A stretch of DNA of 64,000 nucleotides from Herbidospora cretacea (GTDB taxonomy: Bacteria > Actinomycetota > Actinomycetes > Streptosporangiales > Streptosporangiaceae), in contig NZ_BBXG01000004.1 in NCBI RefSeq assembly GCF_001570605.1, forward strand, positions 62,001 through 126,000. The letters are read 5' to 3'. This document shows, piece by piece, positions 28,307 through 36,626 of the stretch. The notes under the pieces were generated by a model. The model did not search any database and was not told where the DNA came from. It worked only from the letters and a program-made list of their open reading frames with translations. Each line of letters opens with the position of its first letter. The stretch's first letter is position 1. Both the position numbers and the translations under genes were made by a program.

Positions 28307-29239
28307 TCAGGACGACACGTCGTCCAGGGCCTCGCGGATCTCCCAGGGGAGCACGAGCTTCTCCGCCTCCAGCACGCCCAGCAGCTGGGCGTGGGTGCGG
28401 GCCCCCACGATCGCCGAGGCGACGCCGGGCCGGTCGCGGACCCAGGCCAGCGCCACCGCCAGGGGGGAGGCGCCGAGGCCCTCGGCCGCCGTCACGCACG
28501 ACTCGACGATCCGGCGGGACCGCTCGTCGAGGTAGGGCTGGATGAAGTCGGCGAAATGGGGCGTCGCGGCGCGCGAGTCGGCCGGGATGCCGGTGCGGTA
28601 CTTGCCGGTCAGCACGCCCCGCCCCAGCGGCGACCAGGCCAGCACCCCCGCGCCGACGTGACCGGCGGCGGGGATCAGCTCGTCTTCGGCCTCCCGTGCC
28701 ACCAGGGAGTATTCGACCTGCGCGGCCACGATCGGGGACCGGCCGGGCGCCGAGCGCTGGTGCACCCCGGCCGCCGCGAGCTGCCAGCCGGCGTAGTTGC
28801 ACACCCCGGCGTAGGCGGCCCGCCCGGTCGCGACGGCGATGTCGACGGCCGAGAGGGTCTCCTCCAGCGGCACGTCGGGATCGAAGGCGTGGAGCTGCCA
28901 CAGGTCGACCTCGTCGACGCCCAGGCGGTCGAGCGAGGCGTCGAGGGCGCGGATCAGGTGACGGCGCGAGCCGTTCGTCCCGCCGGGGGTCAGCACGGCC
29001 TTGGTGGCGATCACCAGGTCCTCCCGGGGGACGACCTCCTTGATCAGCCGGCCGATCAGCCGCTCGGCGTCGCCGCCGGCGTAGACGTCGGCGGTGTCGA
29101 TCAGCGTGCCGCCCTCGTCGGCGAAGGTCATGAGCTGGGCGGAGGCCTCCTCGGCCGACGTGTCGCGGGCCCAGGTCATCGTGCCCAGGCCGACGCGCGA
29201 CACGGACAGGCCGCTGCGCCCGACATATCGCTGATCCAT
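28307..29239 (-). CDS. Aldo/keto reductase
   Basis: The 310-residue (beta/alpha)8 NADPH-dependent oxidoreductase has family text at the right places: GLGTMTWARD, DTADVYAGG with the catalytic Asp and Tyr, the Lys in ATKAVL, WQLHAFDPDVP with the His, and SPLGRGVLTGKY. It belongs to the bacterial AKR11/12-like group. The substrate is unknown. It is divergent from uppP with 43 bases between starts. Confidence 0.88.
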   Translation of the reverse strand: MDQRYVGRSGLSVSRVGLGTMTWARDTSAEEASAQLMTFADEGGTLIDTADVYAGGDAERLIGRLIKEVVPREDLVIATKAVLTPGGTNGSRRHLIRALDASLDRLGVDEVDLWQLHAFDPDVPLEETLSAVDIAVATGRAAYAGVCNYAGWQLAAAGVHQRSAPGRSPIVAAQVEYSLVAREAEDELIPAAGHVGAGVLAWSPLGRGVLTGKYRTGIPADSRAATPHFADFIQPYLDERSRRIVESCVTAAEGLGASPLAVALAWVRDRPGVASAIVGARTHAQLLGVLEAEKLVLPWEIREALDDVSS

Positions 29240-29282
29240 TGCGAGTCAGAGTATCGTGTCCGAGGCTCTAAGCTGGCCGACC

Positions 29283-30101
29283 GTGAACGTCTTCGAGGCG
29301 GTCATCCTCGGCATCGTCCAGGGGCTGACCGAGTTTCTGCCGATCTCCAGCTCGGCGCACCTGCTCATCGTGCCGAAGCTGGCCGGCTGGGCAGACCCCG
29401 GGGCCGCGTTCACCGCCGTCATCCAGCTCGGCACCATGCTGGCCGTGCTGATCTTCTTCTGGCGCGACATCCTGCGGATCACCGCCGTCTGGCTGCGCAG
29501 CCTGACCGACAAGGACCTGCGCGGCGACCTCGACGCCCGCATGGGCTGGTACATCATCCTCGGCACGATCCCGATCTCGGTCGCCGGCCTGCTGTTCTCC
29601 GACGCGATCGAGGGCCCGGCCCGGAACCTGTGGCTCAACTCGGCCATGCTCATCGTGTTCGGCCTGATCCTGCTGGCCGCCGAGCAGTTCGGCAAGAAGG
29701 CCAAGCAACTGTCCGACCTGGGCCTGAAAGACGGTCTCATCATCGGCGCCTGGCAGATGCTGCCGCTCATCCCGGGGGCCTCCCGGTCGGGCTCGACCAT
29801 GACCGGCGCGATGTTCCTCGGCTACACCCGCGAGGCGGCGGCCCGCTACTCGTTCCTGCTGTCGATCCCGGCGGTGGTGCTGTCGGGCGTCTACGAGATG
29901 CGCCACGTCGGCGACGGCGGCGGCCCGCCGCTGGTGGCGACCGCCGTCGCGACCGTGGTGTCGTTCGCGGTCGGCTACGCCTCGATAGCCTGGTTGCTGA
30001 AATGGGTGGCGAAGAACTCGGTCAACATCTTCGTGATCTACCGGGTGTTCGCCGGGACCCTGCTGCTGACCCTGCTCGGTCTGGGAGTGATCACGGCATG
30101 A
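29283..30101 (+). CDS. uppP: Undecaprenyl-diphosphatase UppP (BacA)
   Basis: The 272-residue, eight-helix membrane enzyme has both active-site signatures, LTEFLPISSSAHL near the N-terminus and PGASRSGSTM near residue 165. It dephosphorylates undecaprenyl diphosphate to recycle the lipid carrier for cell wall and polysaccharide synthesis. I use GTG at 29283, which gives the usual short lead before FEAVILGIVQG; GTG at 29256 would add nine residues. It is coupled by a 4-base overlap to the phosphatase gene and probably leads the operon that runs to mshC. Confidence 0.93.
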   Translation: MNVFEAVILGIVQGLTEFLPISSSAHLLIVPKLAGWADPGAAFTAVIQLGTMLAVLIFFWRDILRITAVWLRSLTDKDLRGDLDARMGWYIILGTIPISVAGLLFSDAIEGPARNLWLNSAMLIVFGLILLAAEQFGKKAKQLSDLGLKDGLIIGAWQMLPLIPGASRSGSTMTGAMFLGYTREAAARYSFLLSIPAVVLSGVYEMRHVGDGGGPPLVATAVATVVSFAVGYASIAWLLKWVAKNSVNIFVIYRVFAGTLLLTLLGLGVITA

Positions 30102-30775
30102 CGACCCTGCTGCTGCTGCGCCACGGGCTGACCCCGCTGACCGGGCCGGTCCTGGCCGGGCGCGCGCCGGGCGTCCACCTCGACGAACGGGGCCGCAGGC
30201 AGGCCGCCGACGCCGCCGAGCGCCTCCACGAGGTGACCCTCGACGCGGTCGTCTCCAGCCCGCTGGAGCGCTGCCTGGAGACCGTGGAGCCCTTCGGGAA
30301 GGACGTCCGCCGCGACGACCGGTTCGCCGAGTGCGACTACGGCGACTGGACCGGCCGGAAGCTCGGCGACCTCGCCAAGGAGCCCGAGTGGCGGGTGGTG
30401 CAGTCCCACCCCAGCGCGGCGGTCTTCCCGGGCGGGGAGTCGCTGGCCGCCGTGTCGGCGCGGGCGGTCGCGGCCGTGCGCGACTGGAACGCCCGGCTGG
30501 GGGAGCGGGCGACCTATCTGGTCTGCTCCCACGGCGACGTGATCAAGGCGATCGTGGCCGACGCGCTCGGTCTGCACCTCGACCAGTTCCAGCGGATCAA
30601 CGTCGACCCAGGATCGGTCACAGTGATTGAATACACCCCCCTGCGCCCCTTTCTTCGCAGACTTAACGACACCCGAAATTTCGGGCTTCCGGAGCCGCCT
30701 CCGGAGCACAAAGATGGAGGAGAAAACATCGCCGGGAGCGACGCCGCCGTCGGCGGCGGAGCCGGGACCACGTAA
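30098..30775 (+). CDS. Histidine phosphatase family protein (phosphoglycerate mutase-like)
   Basis: The 225-residue enzyme has the RHG motif at Arg8-His9-Gly10 (LLRHGLTP), SSPLERCLET, FAECDYGDWTG and the second His in VCSHGDVIKA. Actinobacterial members in this neighbourhood carry the label MSMEG_4193-type phosphatase; the substrate is unknown. ATGA overlap couples it to uppP. The last 30 residues are disordered. It belongs to the conserved set with DUF3090, the SCO1664-type protein and mshC. Confidence 0.88.
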   Translation: MTTLLLLRHGLTPLTGPVLAGRAPGVHLDERGRRQAADAAERLHEVTLDAVVSSPLERCLETVEPFGKDVRRDDRFAECDYGDWTGRKLGDLAKEPEWRVVQSHPSAAVFPGGESLAAVSARAVAAVRDWNARLGERATYLVCSHGDVIKAIVADALGLHLDQFQRINVDPGSVTVIEYTPLRPFLRRLNDTRNFGLPEPPPEHKDGGENIAGSDAAVGGGAGTT

Positions 30776-30784
30776 GGTCGGGCT

Positions 30785-31354
30785 ATGCCGGTCTTCGACT
30801 ACGATCCGCCAGAGAGGTTCGTGGCCGGTGCCGTGGGGCAACCGGGCGCACGCACCTTCTTCCTGCAGGCCAGGGCGCAGGGGCGCATCACCACGGTCTC
30901 GTTGGAGAAATTCCAGGTCGCCGTGCTGGCCGACCGGCTCGACGAGCTGCTCGACGAGGTGCTGCGCCGCAGCGGCGGCCGCGCCCCCGTCCCCGCCGTG
31001 GCCGTCGGCGAGACCTCCGACGAGGGACCGCTCGACACCCCCATCGAAGAGGACTTCCGCGTCGGCACCATGGCCCTCGCCTGGGACCCGGACACCGCAC
31101 AGGTGATCATCGAGGCACAGGAGGCCACCGCCGAGGAGGAGGAAGACCCGATCTTCGGCGATCCCGACCGGCCCGAGCCCGCCGTCCTGCGCGTGCGCAT
31201 CAGCGCCGCCGCCGCGCGCGCCTTCAGCCGCCGCGCGCTCGACGTCGTGGCCGCCGGCCGGCCTCCCTGCCCGCTGTGCGGGCAACCCCTCGATCCCGAG
31301 GGTCACATCTGCGTCAGGCTCAACGGACACCACCCCGGGGGACTCACCGCATGA
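30785..31354 (+). CDS. DUF3090 family protein
   Basis: The 189-residue soluble protein is of standard DUF3090 length: FDYDPPERFVAGAVGQPGAR at the start, an acidic middle (EATAEEEED) and a conserved C-terminal CPLCGQPLDPEGHICVRLNGH, which could hold zinc through Cys and His. DUF3090 is always found near MshC and a TIGR03843/SCO1664 protein in actinobacteria and its role is unknown to me. It overlaps the next gene by 4 bases. Confidence 0.88.
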   Translation: MPVFDYDPPERFVAGAVGQPGARTFFLQARAQGRITTVSLEKFQVAVLADRLDELLDEVLRRSGGRAPVPAVAVGETSDEGPLDTPIEEDFRVGTMALAWDPDTAQVIIEAQEATAEEEEDPIFGDPDRPEPAVLRVRISAAAARAFSRRALDVVAAGRPPCPLCGQPLDPEGHICVRLNGHHPGGLTA

Positions 31355-32097
31355 CCGCTGAGAACGCGGAAGAGGGGACTCAACTCGACGACGCGGCGGC
31401 CATGCGCCTGCTGCGCGGCGGGCGCCTGGAGGTGGCCGGCCGTCTGGTCGAGGCCACCAACATGACCCTCTACTGCACGATCAGCCAGGGCGATCAGGTC
31501 GCGGCCTGCGTCTACAAGCCGGTCAAGGGGGAGCGCCCGCTGTGGGACTTCCCCGACGGCACTCTGGCCAACCGTGAGGTCGCCGCCTACGAGGTGGCCG
31601 TGGCCACCGGCTGGCGGCTGGTCCCGCCCACGGTCTACCGCGACGGCCCGTTCGGCCCCGGCATGGTCCAGCTCTGGATCGACGCCGACCCCGACGCCGA
31701 CCTGATGGCCGTCATGCGCAGCCGCCAGCCCGCGCTGCGCCGCATGTCGGTCTTCGACGCCGTGATCAACAACGCCGACCGCAAGGGCGGCCACCTCCTG
31801 CCGCTGCCCGACGGCCACGTCTACGGCGTCGACCACGGTGTCTGCTTCTCCGTCGACACCAAGCTCCGCACCGTGCTGTGGCAGTGGAAGGGCCGTCCGC
31901 TCTCCCGCGAGGCGGTCGCCGTCCTGGTCCATCTCGACCAGGAACTGGAGAGAGGACGACTCGGGCGAAGATTGCGAGAACTGCTCACCTCCGCCGAGGT
32001 GGAGGCCACCTGGAACCGGGTACGCAAGCTTCTGGACACCGGAATCCACCCTTACCCCTCGGGCGACTGGCCCGCGATCCCCTGGCCCCCGATATAA
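31351..32097 (+). CDS. SCO1664-family protein (PI3/4-kinase-like fold)
   Basis: The 248-residue protein fits the TIGR03843 family: LLRGGRLEVAGRLVEATNMTLYC, YKPVKGERPLWDFPDGTLANRE with a probable nucleotide-binding Lys, and VFDAVINNADRKGGHLL with the catalytic-loop-like NNADRKGGH. HGVCFS acts as the metal-loop equivalent. The pattern is that of phosphatidylinositol 3/4-kinase-like enzymes, but the activity is unproven. ATG overlaps the DUF3090 stop. The co-occurrence with DUF3090 and mshC suggests a shared, possibly thiol-related, task. Confidence 0.82.
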   Translation: MTAENAEEGTQLDDAAAMRLLRGGRLEVAGRLVEATNMTLYCTISQGDQVAACVYKPVKGERPLWDFPDGTLANREVAAYEVAVATGWRLVPPTVYRDGPFGPGMVQLWIDADPDADLMAVMRSRQPALRRMSVFDAVINNADRKGGHLLPLPDGHVYGVDHGVCFSVDTKLRTVLWQWKGRPLSREAVAVLVHLDQELERGRLGRRLRELLTSAEVEATWNRVRKLLDTGIHPYPSGDWPAIPWPPI

Positions 32098-32183
32098 CGT
32101 CCCTGGAGCCTCGCTGAGCTGGACGGAGCACGATATTTCCGGCACTCTGCATGAGTCTCTACCGATAGTGGAGGGAACGGGCA

Positions 32184-32939
32184 TTGTGTACGGTCATCGT
32201 GAGCTTCGACCCCGATGCGGAGGCGCCGATCCTGCTCGCCGGGATCCGCGACGAGTTCGTCAACCGGCCCTGGATGTCCCCGGGCGCTTACTGGCCCCAA
32301 TACCAGGGCGTGCTCGGCGGCCGTGACCTGCTGGCCGGGGGCACGTGGCTGGCCGTCAACCCCGCCGCCCGCCGCTGCGCGGCCCTGCTCAACGGCCACG
32401 GCCTGCTGACCGGCGCCCGCAACCGCGCCACCCGCGGCGACCTGCCGCTCCTGGCCGCCTCCAGCGGGGAGATGCCCCTGGTCGAACTGGTCCGCTACGA
32501 CCCCTTCCACCTCGTGCTCGCCGGGCTCGACGGCGTCCGCCTGTGGACGTGGACGGGCGACCGGCTCACCGAGGAGAAGCTCCGCCCCGGCACCTACGTC
32601 ATCGTCAACGCCGGCCTGCCCGAGCCCGACGAGAACCCCCGGGTGGCCCGCTTCCAGCCCGCCTTCGCCAAGGCGACCCGGCCCGGCCGTCCCGCCGGGG
32701 GGAGCCCCGAACGCTACTGGGGCGAGTGGCTCCCCCTCGCCTCCGGCGACGGCCTGCCCTACGAAGACCCGGCCGCCCTGCTGGTCCGCCACGAGCTGAG
32801 CGACGGCCGGCTGTTCATGTCGCTGTCGGTCAGCCTCGTCGCGCTGGCCGAGCCGGCCGTCCGCTACGACTTCCTCCCCACCCCCGACGACCCCCGGACC
32901 TGGCATCCCGTGGACATTCCGCGCGAGGCACGTGGATAG
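32184..32939 (+). CDS. NRDE (TANGO2-like) family protein
   Basis: The 251-residue protein has the NRDE family mark, here GIRDEFVNRPW, and the TANGO2-like N-terminus in which Met is followed by Cys2 (CTVIVSFDP). In this fold an N-terminal Cys could serve as an Ntn-type nucleophile after Met removal. The start is TTG, supported by GGAGGG 8 bases upstream. Function is uncertain; eukaryotic relatives affect lipid and heme handling. It lies between the SCO1664-type gene and mshC in the same direction, 9 bases before mshC. Confidence 0.8.
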   Translation: MCTVIVSFDPDAEAPILLAGIRDEFVNRPWMSPGAYWPQYQGVLGGRDLLAGGTWLAVNPAARRCAALLNGHGLLTGARNRATRGDLPLLAASSGEMPLVELVRYDPFHLVLAGLDGVRLWTWTGDRLTEEKLRPGTYVIVNAGLPEPDENPRVARFQPAFAKATRPGRPAGGSPERYWGEWLPLASGDGLPYEDPAALLVRHELSDGRLFMSLSVSLVALAEPAVRYDFLPTPDDPRTWHPVDIPREARG

Positions 32940-32948
32940 GCTCACACC

Positions 32949-34154
32949 ATGCATTCGTGGTCTTCGTCGAACGTCCCCAGCCTGCCGGGCCAAGGTCACC
33001 CGCTCCGCCTCTACGACACCGCCGCCCGCGAGATCCGGACCACGGAGCCCGGCCCGGTGGCGCGCATGTACGTCTGCGGCATCACCCCCTACGACGCGAC
33101 CCACATCGGCCACGCCAACACCTATCTGGCGTTCGACCTGGTGAACCGGGCCTGGCGGGACGCCGGCCACGAGGTGCACTACACGCAGAACGCGACCGAC
33201 GTCGACGACCCGCTGCTGGAGCGGGCCCAGCGCGACGGGCAGGACTGGCGTGAGCTGGCCGAAGACCAGATCGAGCTGTTCCGCACCGACATGGCCGCGC
33301 TGCGCGTCCTCCCCCCGGCCGAGTACGTCGGCGTCACCGAGGTCGTCGACCAGGTGGCGGCGCTGATCGAGCGGCTGGGCGAGGCGACGTACACGATCGA
33401 CGGCGACGTCTACTTCGCCCGCACCGCCGCCCCCAAGTTCGGCGCGGTCTCCGGCTACGACGAGGAGACCATGCTGGCCCTGTTCGGCGAGCGCGGCGGC
33501 GACCCCGAGCGGCCCGGCAAGCGCGACCCGCTCGACTGGCTGCTCTGGCGGGCCGAGCGCCCCGGCGAGCCGTCGTGGCCCTCGCCCTTCGGCCCCGGCC
33601 GCCCCGGCTGGCACATCGAGTGCACCACGATCGCGCTGAACAACCTCGGCCCCGGCTTCGACGTCTCGGGCGGCGGCACCGACCTGATCTTCCCCCACCA
33701 CGAGATGGGCGCCTGCGAGGGCCATGTGGCGACCGGCGAGTGGCCGTTCGCGAAGGCCTACGTCCACTCCGGCATGGTCGGGCTCGACGGCGAGAAGATG
33801 TCGAAGTCGCGCGGCAACCTCGTCTTCGTCTCCCGGCTCCGCCAGGACACCGACCCGATGGCGATCCGGCTGGCCCTGCTGGGCCACCACTACCGCGCCG
33901 ACTGGGAGTGGACCGGGCGCGACCTCGCCGACGCGGTCGCCCGGCTCGGCCGCTGGCGCGCCGCCGCCGCTCGGCCGACCGGCCCGTCGGGCGCCGAGCT
34001 GCTGGAGAGCGTCCGGAGCAGGCTCGCCGACGACCTCGACGCCCCCGGCGCGCTGGCCGCGATCGACGCCTGGGCCGCCGCCGAGGGCGACGACCCGCAG
34101 GCCCCCGGACTCATGCGGGATCTGGCCGACGCGCTGCTCGGGATCGCTCTCTGA
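32949..34154 (+). CDS. mshC: Cysteine:glucosaminyl-inositol ligase MshC (mycothiol synthesis)
   Basis: The 401-residue protein is a cysteinyl-tRNA-synthetase-like ligase without the tRNA-binding region. It has [16 protein letters not shown] with zinc-ligand Cys43 and the HIGH motif at 52-55, [20 protein letters not shown], and the [10 protein letters not shown] loop. It joins cysteine to GlcN-Ins with ATP, the third committed step in mycothiol synthesis. The conserved neighbourhood (phosphatase, DUF3090, SCO1664-type) supports MshC over CysS. It should be cytoplasmic. Confidence 0.94.
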   Translation: MHSWSSSNVPSLPGQGHPLRLYDTAAREIRTTEPGPVARMYVCGITPYDATHIGHANTYLAFDLVNRAWRDAGHEVHYTQNATDVDDPLLERAQRDGQDWRELAEDQIELFRTDMAALRVLPPAEYVGVTEVVDQVAALIERLGEATYTIDGDVYFARTAAPKFGAVSGYDEETMLALFGERGGDPERPGKRDPLDWLLWRAERPGEPSWPSPFGPGRPGWHIECTTIALNNLGPGFDVSGGGTDLIFPHHEMGACEGHVATGEWPFAKAYVHSGMVGLDGEKMSKSRGNLVFVSRLRQDTDPMAIRLALLGHHYRADWEWTGRDLADAVARLGRWRAAAARPTGPSGAELLESVRSRLADDLDAPGALAAIDAWAAAEGDDPQAPGLMRDLADALLGIAL

Positions 34155-34172
34155 TCGGTACGCTGCACCGTG

Positions 34173-35510
34173 ATGAAGCGGTTAATGGTGGCACTTGTCC
34201 TGACAGCGGGCTGCACGACCGCACCGTCCACCCCGCCCACTCCGGCGTCCACTCCGGTGACCTCCAAGAGCGCCCCGGCGCCTGAGTTCACGATCACGCC
34301 CGGTCTGCGGCACGTCGCCAGCGTGCCGCCCGGCGCGCCGTTCGACACCCCGGAGTCCTTCGGCACCGACCTGGCCTTCCAGGGGAAGTACGCCTTCGCC
34401 GGGAACTACGACGGCTTCACCGTCTACGACATCGGCGACCCCGCCCGGCCCGCCGTGGTGACCCGGGTGCTCTGCCCCGCCGGGCAGAACGACGTGTCGG
34501 TCTACAACGACCTGCTGTTCCTGTCGGTCGACGAGCCCCGGGCGGGCGCGGAGTGTTCGAGCGGGCCGGGCGACCCCTCGCGGGAGACCTCGTTCGAGGG
34601 GGTCCGGATCTTCGACATCTCCGACGTCGGGCATCCGCGTTACGTGACCGCCGTCCGCACGCCGTGCGGTTCCCACACGAACACGATCATCCCGGGCGAG
34701 GGCGTCCACCACGTCTACGTCTCCTCGCCGGGACCGATGCCCGACACGGCCGGCTGCCCCCCGCCGCACGAGCTCATCTCGATCATCGAGGTCCCCGCCG
34801 CCAACCCCGCCGCCGCGAGGGTCGTGGCCACGCCGACGCTGTTCACCGACCGGGACCCCGGCCGGTTCGGCGGCTGCCACGACGTGACCGCGTTCCCGGC
34901 GAAGAACCTGGCGGTGGCCGCCTGCTACGGCGACGGCCTGCTGCTCGACATCACCGACCGGGCCGCGCCGAAGGTCCTCCAGCGGGTCACCGACCGGAGG
35001 AACTTCTCGATCTGGCACTCGGCGGCCTTCACCCCCGACGGGACGAAGGTCGTCTTCATGGACGAACTGGGCGGTGGCACCACCCCGATGTGCACGGCCG
35101 ACGTGCCGAGGAACAAGGGCGGGAACGCCGTCTACGAACTGAAGGACGGGCGGCTCAGCCCGCTCGGGCTGTTCAAGATCCCGCGGCCGCAGGGCGAGAC
35201 GGAGAACTGCGTCGCGCACAACGGCAACGTGATCCCCGTGGAGGGCCGGGACCTGATGGTCCAGGCCTGGTATCAGGGCGGGGTCTCGGTCTGGGACTTC
35301 ACCGACCCGGCCCATGCCCGCGAGGTCGCCTCGTTCGACCGGGAGCCGCTCGCGCCCGGCGTGCCCGGCGGGTCGTGGTCGGCCTACTTCTACAACGGCT
35401 ACATCTACTCCAGCGACATCACCCGGGGGCTGGACGTGCTGGAACTCACCGATCCGGCGGTCAGGGGGGCCGCGCGGCTGCCGGGGCTCAATCCGCAGAC
35501 GCAGGAGTAG
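34173..35510 (+). CDS. LVIVD-repeat lipoprotein (beta-propeller)
   Basis: The 445-residue protein begins with a lipoprotein signal (lipobox LTAGC, Cys about residue 14), then a Pro/Thr linker. The body has repeated blades of the form FEGVRIFDISDVGHPRYVTAV, YDGFTVYDIGDPARPAVVT, LLLDITDRAAPKVLQ and GVSVWDFTDPAHAREVA. These are LVIVD/WD40-like repeats forming a surface propeller. Paired Cys and His residues (CHDVTAF, HSAAFTPDGTKVVF) suggest disulfides and perhaps metal sites. Binding or enzymatic role is unknown. GTG at 34170 is an equally possible start. Its end overlaps the convergent GNAT gene by 23 bases. Confidence 0.78.
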   Translation: MKRLMVALVLTAGCTTAPSTPPTPASTPVTSKSAPAPEFTITPGLRHVASVPPGAPFDTPESFGTDLAFQGKYAFAGNYDGFTVYDIGDPARPAVVTRVLCPAGQNDVSVYNDLLFLSVDEPRAGAECSSGPGDPSRETSFEGVRIFDISDVGHPRYVTAVRTPCGSHTNTIIPGEGVHHVYVSSPGPMPDTAGCPPPHELISIIEVPAANPAAARVVATPTLFTDRDPGRFGGCHDVTAFPAKNLAVAACYGDGLLLDITDRAAPKVLQRVTDRRNFSIWHSAAFTPDGTKVVFMDELGGGTTPMCTADVPRNKGGNAVYELKDGRLSPLGLFKIPRPQGETENCVAHNGNVIPVEGRDLMVQAWYQGGVSVWDFTDPAHAREVASFDREPLAPGVPGGSWSAYFYNGYIYSSDITRGLDVLELTDPAVRGAARLPGLNPQTQE

Positions 35511-36561
35511 CGCCGCGCCGGGCCGCCGCCCACCGGGCCGCGCGGTCGGCGGCGCCGTACAGGACCGGGGTGGAGAGCACCAGGTTCACGGCGCGGCGGC
35601 GGGGCTCGTGGACCAGCCAGTGGCGGGCCGCCGCGACCGACGGGCGGGCCAGGCGGCCCTCGGCGACCAGGTGGTCGCCCGTCTTGAGGCTGTCCTTGTA
35701 GCCCTTCTCACCCCTCCCGAGGTCCATCAGCGTGACCCCCGCCTCCGCCACGGCCCGGCACAGGCGCAGGCGGTGGATCAGGCCGGGGGAGTAGAACGCG
35801 AAGGCGGGGTCGTAGACGGGGAACCAGGCGATGATCGTCGTCTCGGTGCGGACGCCGAAGTTGCCCGCGATCAGGGTGTCGCCCGCGTAGAGCAGGCCGA
35901 GGGTGCCGGTGAAGACGGGGGTCCTGACGTCGTGGAGGCGCTCGGTGACGGCGACGACCCACGGCTCGGCGAAGCGGTCGGGGCGGCCGGTGCGGCGGTA
36001 CTGCGCCGACTTCCAGCGCTGGAGGGTGCGCAGCGCCGCGCGGTCGGGGGAGTCGAGCTCGAAACGGACCTCGCCCACCTCGCGGGCCAGCCGCCTCTCC
36101 TTCTTCAGGGTCGACTTGTAGATCTTGTTCGACCGCTCGGCCAGGCCCTTCGCGTAGAGGTCGTAGCCGCCGGTCAGGTCGATGACCGGGGAGGGGTGCA
36201 GTTCCTTCTGGCTCTGGACGAACTGGGCGGGGTCGAGATGGTCGAAGGCCCAGACCTTGAGGTCACAGGCTCTGAGCAGGTCTCTCGGCGGAACGACCAG
36301 GCCGGGTTCGGCGGCCATGCCCTGGAGGTCGGACAGCACCGACCCGATCGGAAGGCCGATCGGACCTCGCTTCTCGAAGGGGAAGAACCCCCGGCCGCCG
36401 TCGATCACGGCCACGTGGGCGTCGTCGCGCACCGAACCGACGGCCTGGGCGTACTCGGGAGCCAGGAACGGGTTCGGGCGGCGGTCGAGCCGCTCCAGCG
36501 CCCGCCAGTCGGCCAGATGGGCCTCGGTGAGCTGCGCGGGACGGAACACGTCAATCCTCAC
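35488..36561 (-). CDS. GNAT/FemAB-like acyl- or aminoacyltransferase (copy 2)
   Basis: The 357-residue protein is of the Acetyltransf_6 (CelD/BcsL, FemAB-like) group, with two GNAT folds. The region SNKIYKSTLKKERRLAREVGE is followed by LQRWKSAQYRRTGRPDRFAEPW and by FGVRTETTIIAWFPVYDPAFA and YSPGLIHRLRL, the usual C-terminal core. It is about 40% identical by eye to the neighbouring copy. Such proteins occur in polysaccharide clusters and probably acylate a sugar or lipid-linked intermediate. The GTG start overlaps the stop of a 22-codon frame, so translation is coupled. Confidence 0.82.
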   Translation of the reverse strand: MRIDVFRPAQLTEAHLADWRALERLDRRPNPFLAPEYAQAVGSVRDDAHVAVIDGGRGFFPFEKRGPIGLPIGSVLSDLQGMAAEPGLVVPPRDLLRACDLKVWAFDHLDPAQFVQSQKELHPSPVIDLTGGYDLYAKGLAERSNKIYKSTLKKERRLAREVGEVRFELDSPDRAALRTLQRWKSAQYRRTGRPDRFAEPWVVAVTERLHDVRTPVFTGTLGLLYAGDTLIAGNFGVRTETTIIAWFPVYDPAFAFYSPGLIHRLRLCRAVAEAGVTLMDLGRGEKGYKDSLKTGDHLVAEGRLARPSVAAARHWLVHEPRRRAVNLVLSTPVLYGAADRAARWAAARRGATPASAD

Positions 36562-36626
36562 AAGCGGGCTCCGGTCTCCGGCGCGTCGCGGATGATCCGC
36601 CGCGGGCGTGCGATCTCGATCCTCAT
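36558..36626 (-). pseudogene. 22-codon relic of a third GNAT copy, coupling its two neighbours
   Basis: The frame starts at the ATGA overlap with the upstream GNAT stop and ends at a GTGA overlap with the downstream GNAT start. It reads MRIEIARPRRI then RDAPETGARL. The first 11 residues match the starts of both flanking proteins (MKIDVIRPRDL and MRIDVFRPAQL). I read this as the N-terminal stub of a third tandem copy, reduced to a coupler. A small translated coupler peptide with no ancestry is the alternative. Confidence 0.5.
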
